Below, piece after piece: positions 7,978 through 15,505 of a DNA stretch of 64,000 nt. Numbering within the stretch: the first letter of the stretch is position 1; each line of letters begins with the position of its first letter. The DNA comes from Andeanibacterium fulvum (GTDB lineage: Bacteria > Pseudomonadota > Alphaproteobacteria > Sphingomonadales > Sphingomonadaceae). The position numbers and the translations under genes were made by a program. The stretch lies in NCBI RefSeq assembly GCF_037154085.1, contig NZ_JBANRM010000001.1:682001-746000 (forward strand), written 5' to 3'. The notes under the pieces are model-generated. The model was not told the DNA's origin and searched no databases. It was given only the letters and a program-made list of their open reading frames with translations.

Positions 7978-8822
7978 GCTGGCTTTCCCGCGTTCGCAAC
8001 GCGCTGCCCTTCGGGAACAAGCGCGAATCACCCGACAATCTGTGGGTGAAGTGCCCCGGTTGCGGGGAAATGCTGTTCACTCAGGAATATGAGGCGAACC
8101 TCAGCGTCTGTCCGCGTTGCGGCCACCATGGCCGTATCGGCGCCGATGCCCGCCTGGCGCAGATTCTGGACGAGGGTTTCAAGCTGCTGCCCGCGCCCAA
8201 GGTGAAGGAAGACCCGCTGAAGTTCCGGGATTCCAAGCGCTATACCGATCGCCTCAAGGCCGCCCGTGCCAATTCCCCCCATGCCGATGCCTTCACTGCC
8301 GCTTCCGGCAAGATCGACGGGCGCAAGGCCGTGGTGGGCGTACAGGATTTCGGCTTCATGGGCGGTTCCATGGGCATGGCCGTGGGCGCAGCCTTCTGTG
8401 CCGGTGCCGAGAAGGCTCTGGCAGAGAAATGCGCCTATGTGGTCGTCACTGCCGCAGGCGGCGCGCGGATGCAGGAAGGCATTCTCAGCCTGATGCAGAT
8501 GCCCAAGGCCACCGTCATGACCCGCCGCCTCAAGGAAGCGGGCCTGCCCTATATCGTGGTGCTGGCCGATCCGACCACGGGCGGCGTTACCGCCAGCTAC
8601 GCGATGCTGGGCGATATCCACATTGCCGAACCCGGCGCGCTGATCGCCTTTGCGGGCCAGCGTGTGATTCAGGAAACGATCCGCGAAAAGCTGCCCGAAG
8701 GGTTCCAGCGCGCGGAATATCTGCACGAACACGGCATGGTGGACATGGTGGTGGAGCGCAAGGACCTGCGCGCCACGCTGGCCACGCTGCTCGATTACCT
8801 GGCCCCGGCCAAGGCCGCCTGA
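7974..8822 (+). CDS. accD: acetyl-CoA carboxylase carboxyltransferase beta subunit
   Basis: Transfers the carboxyl group from biotin carrier protein to acetyl-CoA, the first committed step of fatty acid synthesis, together with AccA. The 282-residue protein has the N-terminal zinc ribbon with cysteines 27, 30, 46 and 49 (CPGC...CPRC) followed by the crotonase-fold carboxyltransferase domain (ARMQEG, PTTGGVTASYAMLGD). It overlaps trpA by four bases and is followed 22 bases later by folC, so the run continues into folate metabolism. Confidence 0.97.
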   Translation: MSWLSRVRNALPFGNKRESPDNLWVKCPGCGEMLFTQEYEANLSVCPRCGHHGRIGADARLAQILDEGFKLLPAPKVKEDPLKFRDSKRYTDRLKAARANSPHADAFTAASGKIDGRKAVVGVQDFGFMGGSMGMAVGAAFCAGAEKALAEKCAYVVVTAAGGARMQEGILSLMQMPKATVMTRRLKEAGLPYIVVLADPTTGGVTASYAMLGDIHIAEPGALIAFAGQRVIQETIREKLPEGFQRAEYLHEHGMVDMVVERKDLRATLATLLDYLAPAKAA

Positions 8823-8844
8823 GCCACTTCGCAGGACATAGCTG

Positions 8845-10167
8845 ATGCGCGATTTCGCCACCTCGGACGATCCTGAGGTCCAGCGCGAGCTTGACCGGCT
8901 CGCCGCTCTCACGCTGCCGCAGGGCCGCTTCGGCCTGGAGACGATCCGCGAGATATTGAAGCGCATCGGCGATCCGCAGAAGCACTTGCCGCCGACGTTC
9001 CACGTCGCGGGCACCAATGGCAAGGGTTCCACCTGCACCTATCTGCGCTTCATGCTGGAGGCGCAGGGGCTGACGGTCCACACCGCCACCAAGCCGCATC
9101 TGGTGCGCTATAACGAACGCATCCGGCTGGCCGGCAAGCTGATCGAGGACAAGCTGCTCGCCTCGCTGCTCAAGGAAGTGCTGGACGCCAGCGAAGACCT
9201 TGGCCCGAGCTTCTTCGAAGTGACGACCGCCGCCACTTTCCTCGCCTTCGCGCGCATCCCGGCGGATGTCTGCGTGATCGAGGTCGGCCTTGGCGGCCGG
9301 TTCGACGCCACCAATGTGCTGGAAAACCCGGTCGCCTGCGGCATCGCCTCGCTGGGGATCGACCATGAGGCTTTCCTGCTGCGCGAAGATCCCGGCGCAC
9401 CGGCCCATCCGCTGGCCCGCATCGCCTTCGAGAAGGCGCATATCGCCCGCGCGGGCGCGCCGCTCGTCACCATGTCCTACCCGCCCGAGGCGACCGCGCA
9501 GGTCATCCGCCTCGCCAAGGAAGCGCGCACCAGCGTGGCCATGCGCGGCCAGGAATGGACCGTGCATGTGGACGACAAGCTGCATTATCGCGATGCCGCC
9601 GGCGATCTGGAACTGCCCCTGCCCACGCTCTACGGCAAGCATCAGGGCGAAAATGCCGCACTGGCCGTGGCCATGCTGCGCCACCAGAGCATAGTGGCGG
9701 TAACGCCCGAGGCCATGGCTCAAGGCATCGTCAATGCCCGCTGGCCCGCCCGGCTGCAGGCATTGCGCGCAGGGCCGATCACGGCGCTGGTTCCCGGCGC
9801 GGAATTCATCCTCGATGGCGGGCACAACCCCGATGCGGCGCAGGCGATTTCGCGCGCGCTGGCGGGCCGCAGCGGCCTCGCCCTCGTCATGGGCATGATG
9901 GCCAACCGGCCCATCACCGAATTCCTGGAGCCGATCGCCCCGATGATCGCCCAGATCCGCACCGTGCCGATCACCGGCCACGATTGCCACAGCCCGGAAG
10001 ACATCGCCGCCGCCGCCAAGGCGCTCGGCATCGCCGACGCTGCCCCTGCCCTGACGGTGCAGGAAGCGCTGGCCAGCTTCACCCCCGGTGCGCACACCGT
10101 GCTGATCGCCGGTTCGCTCTATCTGGCGGGCGTGGTGCTGGAAGCGAATGAGGAAGTGCCGGACTGA
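8845..10167 (+). CDS. folC: bifunctional dihydrofolate synthase / folylpolyglutamate synthase
   Basis: ATP-dependent Mur-ligase-fold enzyme that adds glutamate to dihydropteroate and to folates. The 440-residue protein has the P-loop AGTNGKGST at about residues 55-63, the omega-loop and VIEVGLGGRFDATN segment, and FILDGGHNPDA in the C-terminal domain. It is the last gene of the trpB-trpA-accD-folC run and is followed by a nested palindromic repeat before a convergent transporter gene. Confidence 0.95.
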   Translation: MRDFATSDDPEVQRELDRLAALTLPQGRFGLETIREILKRIGDPQKHLPPTFHVAGTNGKGSTCTYLRFMLEAQGLTVHTATKPHLVRYNERIRLAGKLIEDKLLASLLKEVLDASEDLGPSFFEVTTAATFLAFARIPADVCVIEVGLGGRFDATNVLENPVACGIASLGIDHEAFLLREDPGAPAHPLARIAFEKAHIARAGAPLVTMSYPPEATAQVIRLAKEARTSVAMRGQEWTVHVDDKLHYRDAAGDLELPLPTLYGKHQGENAALAVAMLRHQSIVAVTPEAMAQGIVNARWPARLQALRAGPITALVPGAEFILDGGHNPDAAQAISRALAGRSGLALVMGMMANRPITEFLEPIAPMIAQIRTVPITGHDCHSPEDIAAAAKALGIADAAPALTVQEALASFTPGAHTVLIAGSLYLAGVVLEANEEVPD

Positions 10168-10211
10168 GGTTTGGCGCTCGCCGCGCGAGCGATTTCAGCG
10201 AGGCCGTTCTT

Positions 10212-10383
10212 TTCGCGCAGAGACGCAGAGAGCGCAGCGAACTCGCGCCCACTTCTATTGTCGTCATTCCCGCGCAGGCGGGAACCCAGCAGCTACGGTC
10301 GAACCGGATTCCCGCCTGCACGAGAATGACGAGGGGGTGGACATGACCCACCCGCTTCGCGTTCTCTGCGGTCTTTGCGCGAA
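10212..10383. repeat. nested palindromic repeat
   Basis: An inner element at 10262-10331 begins CGTCATTCCCGCGCAGGCGG and ends with an inverted counterpart closing in GAATGACG. It is enclosed by an outer imperfect inverted pair (10212-10241 and 10353-10383, both carrying CGCAGAGA/TCTCTGCG words and TTCGCGC ends). The whole fills the gap between convergent folC and the AmpG-like gene. Two unrelated repeat families appear to be stacked, one inside the other. Confidence 0.75.
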
Positions 10384-10409
10384 CCCTTCTCTCTTTCCTG
10401 CGCCTCAGC

Positions 10410-11750
10410 TCAGAAAGTCTTCTCCACCGGCTCTTCCTCGCCCGCACTGCCCATGGCGGCGTCCACCAGCCCGGTACGGCTCATCCACCAGAACAGCACG
10501 ATGCCCGGCACAGCCGCCACGGTGGTGACGAGGTAGAAGTTCACGTAACCGAAATTCTCGATCATCGCACCCGCCGTGGTGCCGGTCAGGAAGCGGCCCA
10601 CCACGCTCGCGCTTGCACTGATCAGCGCATATTGGGCCGCCGTGAAGCGCAGGTCGCACAGGGCCGAGAAATAGGCCACGACCACCACGCCGCCATAGCC
10701 GCTGGCGATATTCTCGAACCCGATGGCCGCGGCCATGCCGATGTTGGAATGGCCCGCAGCCGCCAGTGCGGCAAAGCTGAGATTGGAAACGGCCATCAGC
10801 ACCAGCGCCACCAGCACCGAACGCTTGAGGCCCATTTTCGCATAGGCCACGCCGCCGATGAAGACGCCGATCAGATAGGCCCAGAAACCCACGCCCACAT
10901 CGTACAGCGCAATCTCGTCATTGCTGAATGCCAGATCGTCGAACAGCAGGCGGAAGGTCAGGTTCGCCAGCGTGTCGCCGATCTTGTGGACGAGGATGAA
11001 CAGCAGCACCAGCAAGGCGCCCTTGCGCTGGAAGAATTCGGCAAAGGGCCCGGCAATGGAATGCCACACATCGGCCACGCCGCGCCGTTCGATGGTCACC
11101 TTGCGCCGCTCAGGCTCGCCAAGGATCAACGCGGTCAGCACTGCCGGGAGCACCAGCGCCGCACAGGCGATATAGGCGGCGGACCAGCCCATGCGCGCCG
11201 CCACGACCAGCGCCAGCGCGCCCGCCCCGGCAGAGCCGATGCGCCAGCCATACTGGCTCATGCCCGAGCCGGTGCCGAGCTGGTAGGGCTTCAGCGTCTC
11301 GATCCGATAGGCGTCGATCACGATGTCGAAGGTCGCGCCCGCAATGCCCACCAGCACCGCGCTGGTGGCCATCCACACGATATCGGCCTTGGGATCGGCC
11401 AGGGCGAGGTTCACCACGGCCGCCGCCACGAAGGCCCCGCACACGATCATCCAGGAAACGCGCTGCCCCAGCCGACCCAGAATGGGCAGCCGCACGCCGT
11501 CCGGAATCCAGGCCCAGAACACCTTGAGGTTGTAGACCAGGAAGGCCAGCGTGAAGGCCGTAACGGTGGATTTGTCGATCCCGTCCTGCGCCAGCCGCGT
11601 GGTCAGCGTCGCGGCGATCATCGCATAGGGAAAGCCCGAGGAAATGCCGAGGAAGAAGGCCGCCAGCGATTCCTTCTCCAGATAGGGCTTGATCGAGCCC
11701 CACAGGCTGCGCCGTTCCATTGTTGCAGCTTGTTCCATCGCGTCGGCCAT
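10410..11750 (-). CDS. AmpG-like MFS permease
   Basis: A 446-residue protein with about twelve hydrophobic segments. The start region (FFLGISSGFPYAMIAATLTTRLA) and the following NLKVFWAWIPDGVRLPILGRLGQR match the AmpG/PAT branch of the major facilitator superfamily, which in Gram-negatives imports anhydromuropeptides for cell-wall recycling; other members carry acetyl-CoA. I chose ATG 11750 because GGGAGA lies about five bases before it; frames further upstream lack this. The exact substrate cannot be told from sequence. It is convergent with folC. Confidence 0.85.
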   Translation of the reverse strand: MADAMEQAATMERRSLWGSIKPYLEKESLAAFFLGISSGFPYAMIAATLTTRLAQDGIDKSTVTAFTLAFLVYNLKVFWAWIPDGVRLPILGRLGQRVSWMIVCGAFVAAAVVNLALADPKADIVWMATSAVLVGIAGATFDIVIDAYRIETLKPYQLGTGSGMSQYGWRIGSAGAGALALVVAARMGWSAAYIACAALVLPAVLTALILGEPERRKVTIERRGVADVWHSIAGPFAEFFQRKGALLVLLFILVHKIGDTLANLTFRLLFDDLAFSNDEIALYDVGVGFWAYLIGVFIGGVAYAKMGLKRSVLVALVLMAVSNLSFAALAAAGHSNIGMAAAIGFENIASGYGGVVVVAYFSALCDLRFTAAQYALISASASVVGRFLTGTTAGAMIENFGYVNFYLVTTVAAVPGIVLFWWMSRTGLVDAAMGSAGEEEPVEKTF

Positions 11751-12001
11751 GCCGTCTCCCTTGGTTTGAGAGCGTGAAACTAGCGTGGCACTTGGGGAAA
11801 GAAAGAGCGGCATCCACAAGATCGCACATGCACATGGATGGGCCGGTCGCGCAGCCCGGCAGGATGCTTATCCCGATGGGTTAATCGCCGATCAGGAGAT
11901 CATGCCGACACTGCCGCCCCGCGCCGCCTCCCCCTTGCTTCCCCCCTCGCTTGCCCGCCCCTCGGTCCGCCAGCGCCAAATGTTAACAAAGCCGCAATCT
12001 G

Positions 12002-12016
12002 TGTAACCATCCGTTA
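12002..12016. promoter_or_regulatory. near-consensus CtrA-type site
   Basis: GTAA-CCATCCG-TTAA matches the alphaproteobacterial CtrA motif TTAA-N7-TTAA at all but the first base. It lies about 140 bases upstream of the zinc-ribbon gene at 12156. One mismatch and no other full site in the window make this only suggestive. Confidence 0.35.
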
Positions 12017-12054
12017 AGAGTTTCCCTGCATCCATGGACTCCTAAGGCATTGGT

Positions 12055-12085
12055 AAATTGTCATAAATTAGCAAATTGTCACAAA
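12055..12085. repeat. two 13-bp direct repeats, 18-bp period
   Basis: AAATTGTCATAAA at 12055-12067 and AAATTGTCACAAA at 12073-12085 differ at one base. The spacing of almost two helical turns is typical of tandem operator sites. They lie 70-100 bases upstream of the gene at 12156. Confidence 0.5.
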
Positions 12086-12155
12086 CCGACAAATGCCGAT
12101 CCCTGGGGGGGAACGATGATCCGGAAAGGCGATCCGGAAAAAAGGGGCAAAACTT

Positions 12156-12359
12156 GTGTTAGGGGCATTCTTATGCCGTTCGCTCGGGCACCGGGTTAAC
12201 CGGCGCCGTGTGTGGAACGATGGAATAGACTTTCGTACTTCGTGCCATCGCTGTGGCACCGAACTGATCCGCGATCTGGATCAATGGCGGGAATATGATC
12301 CTGCCCGGCACGACAATCCGGGCCGCCTCCCCCATCCGCGCGCCCGCGATCCCGGCTGA
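12156..12359 (+). CDS. small zinc-ribbon-like basic protein
   Basis: A 67-residue protein starting at GTG, with AAGGGG about nine bases upstream. It begins MLGAFLCRSLGHRVNRRRVW and has a second CHRCG knuckle near residue 32, so the C-x4-H plus C-x2-C pattern could bind zinc. A Trp/Tyr acidic stretch (DLDQWREYD) follows, then a low-complexity tail. It resembles small uncharacterised proteins found in sphingomonads and loosely the DUF1660 type. It stands alone between two longer gaps. The coding call rests on the cysteine pattern and ribosome site; function unknown. Confidence 0.6.
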   Translation: MLGAFLCRSLGHRVNRRRVWNDGIDFRTSCHRCGTELIRDLDQWREYDPARHDNPGRLPHPRARDPG

Positions 12360-12651
12360 GGCCTCGCAAAGCATTTTCCTACTGCGTCCGAATATGCGAA
12401 TGCGCGAAGGCAATGTTCGCAATATCCGGCCTCGTCCCCTTCACCGGCTGCGCCTTGCCGCGCGGCGGGAATGAACGTACCTTCTCGCGCAGCAGGGACC
12501 AGCAGGCAAAAGGTCACACCCTGCGTCGAGAATTGTCGCTCAATACATTGTTATTTTGCGATTATTCCGAAATATTTGCGGAGTTTCGCAGGCTGTTTCG
12601 TGTAACTTTCGGGCAGCATCCCTCTTTGCCCCGGAAAAGGGAGGCATTGCT
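12360..12651. other. gene-free 292-bp region
   Basis: No coding frame or RNA gene is convincing. The stretch around 12540-12590 is AT-rich and probably contains the promoter of the pseudouridine synthase gene; a GGGAGG at 12639-12644 is its ribosome binding site. Confidence 0.5.
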
Positions 12652-13560
12652 TTGACGGCCCCGCGCTCTGGCCCTAAGGGCCGCTCCATGCCTCAAGACA
12701 GGAATGCGGCGCCGCGCAAGCGAACCGCCCCCAAATCCGCAGCCGCCAAATCTGCGCCCAAGAAGCCCGCCCCCGCGAAAGCCACGGCCAAAGCCGCAGA
12801 CGCCGCGCCCCGCGCCGGGGACCGTATCGCCAAGCTGCTCGCCCGCGCAGGCGTTGCCAGCCGCCGCGAGGTGGAGCGCATGATCGCCGAAGGGCGCATC
12901 GCGCTGGACGGCAAGGTCCTCGAAACGCCCGCTACAATCCTCACGAGCCTGAGGGGCGTGACGGTGGATGGCGACCCGGTCGCCGCGCCCGAAGCTCCGC
13001 GCCTGTTCCTGTTCCACAAGCCGCAAGGCCTGCTGACGGCGGAGCGCGATCCCAAGGGCCGCCCGACGATCTATAACGCGTTGCGCAATGCCCTGCCCCC
13101 CGGCACGCCCCGGCTGATGCCGATCGGGCGGCTGGACCTCAACACGGAAGGGCTGCTGCTGCTGACCAACGATGGCGAGTTGAAGCGCGCCATGGAACTG
13201 CCGGCCAGCGGCATTCCGCGCACCTATCGCGCCCGCACTTTCGGCGACATCTCGCAGGCCGAGCTTGAAACGCTGATCGAAGGCGTGACGATCGAAGGCG
13301 TTCACTATGGGCGGATCGACGCCAATCTGGAACGGCGCACCGGCCGCAACCAGTGGATCGAACTGACCCTGACCGAAGGCAAGAACCGCGAAGTGCGCCG
13401 CGTGCTGGAACATCTCGGCCTTCAGGTCAGCCGCCTGATGCGCATTTCCTACGGTCCCTTCGCGCTGGGCGACCTGCCCCGCGGGCAGGCCAGTGAAGTG
13501 CGCCAGAAGGATGTAGAACAGTTCCGCCGCCACATCGCCACGCGCGGGGGCTGGAAATGA
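12652..13560 (+). CDS. RluB/RsuA-family RNA pseudouridine synthase
   Basis: Isomerises a uridine in rRNA. After a basic Lys/Pro/Ala-rich N-terminal extension (about residues 1-55) comes an S4 RNA-binding domain (RIAKLLARAGVASRREVERM) and the synthase domain with the catalytic aspartate in GRLDLNTEGLLLLTNDG and the GKNREVRRVLEHLGL motif. This layout is closest to RluB-type enzymes (23S U2605). I chose the TTG at 12652, seven bases after GGGAGG; the ATG at 12688 is the alternative. The last four bases overlap rsmD. Which uridine is modified cannot be told by sight. Confidence 0.9.
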   Translation: MTAPRSGPKGRSMPQDRNAAPRKRTAPKSAAAKSAPKKPAPAKATAKAADAAPRAGDRIAKLLARAGVASRREVERMIAEGRIALDGKVLETPATILTSLRGVTVDGDPVAAPEAPRLFLFHKPQGLLTAERDPKGRPTIYNALRNALPPGTPRLMPIGRLDLNTEGLLLLTNDGELKRAMELPASGIPRTYRARTFGDISQAELETLIEGVTIEGVHYGRIDANLERRTGRNQWIELTLTEGKNREVRRVLEHLGLQVSRLMRISYGPFALGDLPRGQASEVRQKDVEQFRRHIATRGGWK

Positions 13561-14105
13561 GGATCATCGCCGGGGAATGGCGCGGGCGGCCCTTGCGCGC
13601 GCCTGCGGGCGAGACCACCCGCCCCACGTCTGACCGGACGCGGGAGACTCTGTTCTCCATGCTGGCGAGCCGCCTGGGCAGCTTTGAAGGGCTGACGGTG
13701 GCGGATCTGTTCGCCGGTTCGGGCGCGCTGGGGCTGGAAGCCCTCTCTCGCGGGGCGGAAAAGGCGATCTTCGTCGAGCAGGACCCGGCCGCGATCCGCG
13801 CCTTGCGCGAGAATATCGCGGGCCTGCGCGCGCAGCAGCAATGCGATGTGCGGGCCATGTCCGTCCTCTCGCTGGGCGTGGCGAAGCAGCCGGTAGACCT
13901 GCTGCTGCTCGATCCGCCTTACGAGACCGGTGCAGGCGCTGTGGCGCTGGACAAGCTGCGCCGCCTCGGCTGGATCGCGCCGGGTGCGTGGATCAGCGTG
14001 GAAACGTCGCGCCGCGAAGTGCTTGACCTCAAGGGCTTCGAACTCGACGCTACGCGCGATTGCGGCAAGGCGCGGCTGCACCTGCTGCGGCTGGCGGAAG
14101 GCTGA
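13557..14105 (+). CDS. rsmD: 16S rRNA (guanine966-N2)-methyltransferase
   Basis: SAM-dependent methylation of G966 in 16S rRNA during 30S assembly. The 182-residue protein starts MRIIAGEWRGRPL, has the early TRPTSDRTRETLFSML block, the SAM loop DLFAGSGALGLEAL and the amino-methylase motif DPPY. It overlaps the pseudouridine synthase by four bases (ATGA), forming a coupled rRNA modification pair. Ten bases separate its stop from the convergent transporter gene. Confidence 0.95.
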   Translation: MRIIAGEWRGRPLRAPAGETTRPTSDRTRETLFSMLASRLGSFEGLTVADLFAGSGALGLEALSRGAEKAIFVEQDPAAIRALRENIAGLRAQQQCDVRAMSVLSLGVAKQPVDLLLLDPPYETGAGAVALDKLRRLGWIAPGAWISVETSRREVLDLKGFELDATRDCGKARLHLLRLAEG

Positions 14106-14114
14106 GCCGGGGGC

Positions 14115-15407
14115 CTATTCGGCGATCACTGCCGCCACGCGCTCCCCACCCTTGCGGCCGAAAGCGACGCCCAGCAGAGTGATGAGCCCGGCAACGGCAA
14201 GGAAGGCCCCGACCCGCGCCGTGCCATCGGCCCCGCCGCTGCCGGCAAGCCACTGGGCGGCGACCGGCGTTACGGCCCCGCCGATGATCCCGCCGCCATT
14301 GAAGGCGATGGAAACCCCGGTGTAGCGCACATTCACCGGGAACAGGGTCGGCAACCAGGCACCCAGCGGGCCATAGGCAAAGCCCATTACCAGCAGGGCA
14401 AAGGACAGCAGGACGAACACCTCGCCCAGCCTGCCCCATGCGATCAGCGGGCCGAACATCACGCCCAGCATGATCGTGCCGAGCGCCCCCGCTACCAGCA
14501 CGTTGCGCGGGCTCGCCTGATCGGACCATATGGCGGAGAGCACGATGCCCACTGCCAGGAAAGTGTTGGCGGCCAGCTGGATGGCCAGCATCGTTTCCCG
14601 ATCCACCCCGCGCACGGTGGTCATATGGCCCAGCGCAAAGGCGGTAGAGAGGTAGAAGATCGCAAAGCAGGCCACCACGCCCGCACAGCCCGCGATCAGG
14701 GCAGGCCAGTGATGCACCACCACCGTGCCCAGCGGCATCTTGTGCGGCGGGGCTTTCTCCAGCGCTTCCTTGAAGGCAGGCGTTTCGCCGATGCGCAGGC
14801 GCACCCACAGGCCCAGCACCACCAGGATCGCGCTCAGCAGGAAGGGAATGCGCCAGCCCCAGCTGTTGAAGTCATCTTCCGGCAAGCCCATACCGAGCAG
14901 CAGGAACAGGCCGTTGGCGGCAAGGAAACCCACCGGAGCGCCCAGCTGCGGGGCCGAGCCGAAGCGCGCTTCCCAGCCCTTGGGTGCGTTCTCCACCGCC
15001 AGCAGCGCCGCCCCGCCCCATTCGCCGCCAAGGCCGAAACCCTGTCCGAAGCGGAGCACGCAAAGCAGCGCCGGGGCAATCCAGCCGACCATCTGATAGG
15101 TCGGCAGGAAGGCGATCAGCAGGGTGGAAACACCCATCAGCAGCAGCGAGACGACCAGCGTGCTCTTGCGGCCCAGCTTGTCGCCGAAATGGCCGAACAC
15201 GATCGCGCCCACCGGCCGCGCGAAAAAGGCCAGGCCAAAACTCATCAGGCTGAGCAGCAATTGCGCGCTGGAGCTTTCGGCGGGGAAGAACAGCGGCCCG
15301 AACACCAGCGCCGCCGCCGTGGCATAGACATAGAAATCGTAGAATTCGACTGCCGTGCCGACCATCGCCGCGGTGAGGACGCGCGAATTATCTTTGATGT
15401 GACCCAT
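14115..15407 (-). CDS. MHS-family MFS transporter
   Basis: A 430-residue, roughly twelve-segment membrane protein. TAVEFYDFYVYATAAALVFGPLFF in segment 1, GHFGDKLGRKSTLV between segments 2 and 3 and RFGQGFGLGGEWGGAALLAVE in segment 4 are hallmarks of the metabolite:H+ symporter (ProP/ShiA/KgtP-like) group, which import organic acids or osmolytes. ATG 15407 gives the usual short N-terminus (MGHIKDN). It is convergent with rsmD and divergent from the helicase gene. Substrate not predictable. Confidence 0.9.
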   Translation of the reverse strand: MGHIKDNSRVLTAAMVGTAVEFYDFYVYATAAALVFGPLFFPAESSSAQLLLSLMSFGLAFFARPVGAIVFGHFGDKLGRKSTLVVSLLLMGVSTLLIAFLPTYQMVGWIAPALLCVLRFGQGFGLGGEWGGAALLAVENAPKGWEARFGSAPQLGAPVGFLAANGLFLLLGMGLPEDDFNSWGWRIPFLLSAILVVLGLWVRLRIGETPAFKEALEKAPPHKMPLGTVVVHHWPALIAGCAGVVACFAIFYLSTAFALGHMTTVRGVDRETMLAIQLAANTFLAVGIVLSAIWSDQASPRNVLVAGALGTIMLGVMFGPLIAWGRLGEVFVLLSFALLVMGFAYGPLGAWLPTLFPVNVRYTGVSIAFNGGGIIGGAVTPVAAQWLAGSGGADGTARVGAFLAVAGLITLLGVAFGRKGGERVAAVIAE

Positions 15408-15481
15408 GCGAAACCTGCTGCTTCGCACCACGCGCAAGGTCAAGCACGACTTGTGGACAAGCGCTTGCGCGGCGCGCCCAT

Positions 15482-15496
15482 GTTCCCTAACTGTTC
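15482..15496 (+). promoter_or_regulatory. LexA (SOS) box before the UvrD-like helicase
   Basis: GTTC-CCTAACT-GTTC is an exact match to the alphaproteobacterial LexA motif GTTC-N7-GTTC. It ends nine bases before the ATG at 15506, where bound LexA would block transcription or early elongation. It is the same motif as in the recA promoter of this window. Confidence 0.7.
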
Positions 15497-15505
15497 GCAA
15501 ACACC

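Larger units (their letters stand above)
11751..12155. other. gene-free 405-bp region with an AT-rich part
   Basis: No convincing gene. The left half is upstream DNA of the AmpG-like gene; the right half (about 11980-12090) is unusually AT-rich for this genome and holds a CtrA-like site and two direct repeats described separately. It is the likely promoter region of the small gene at 12156. Confidence 0.6.
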
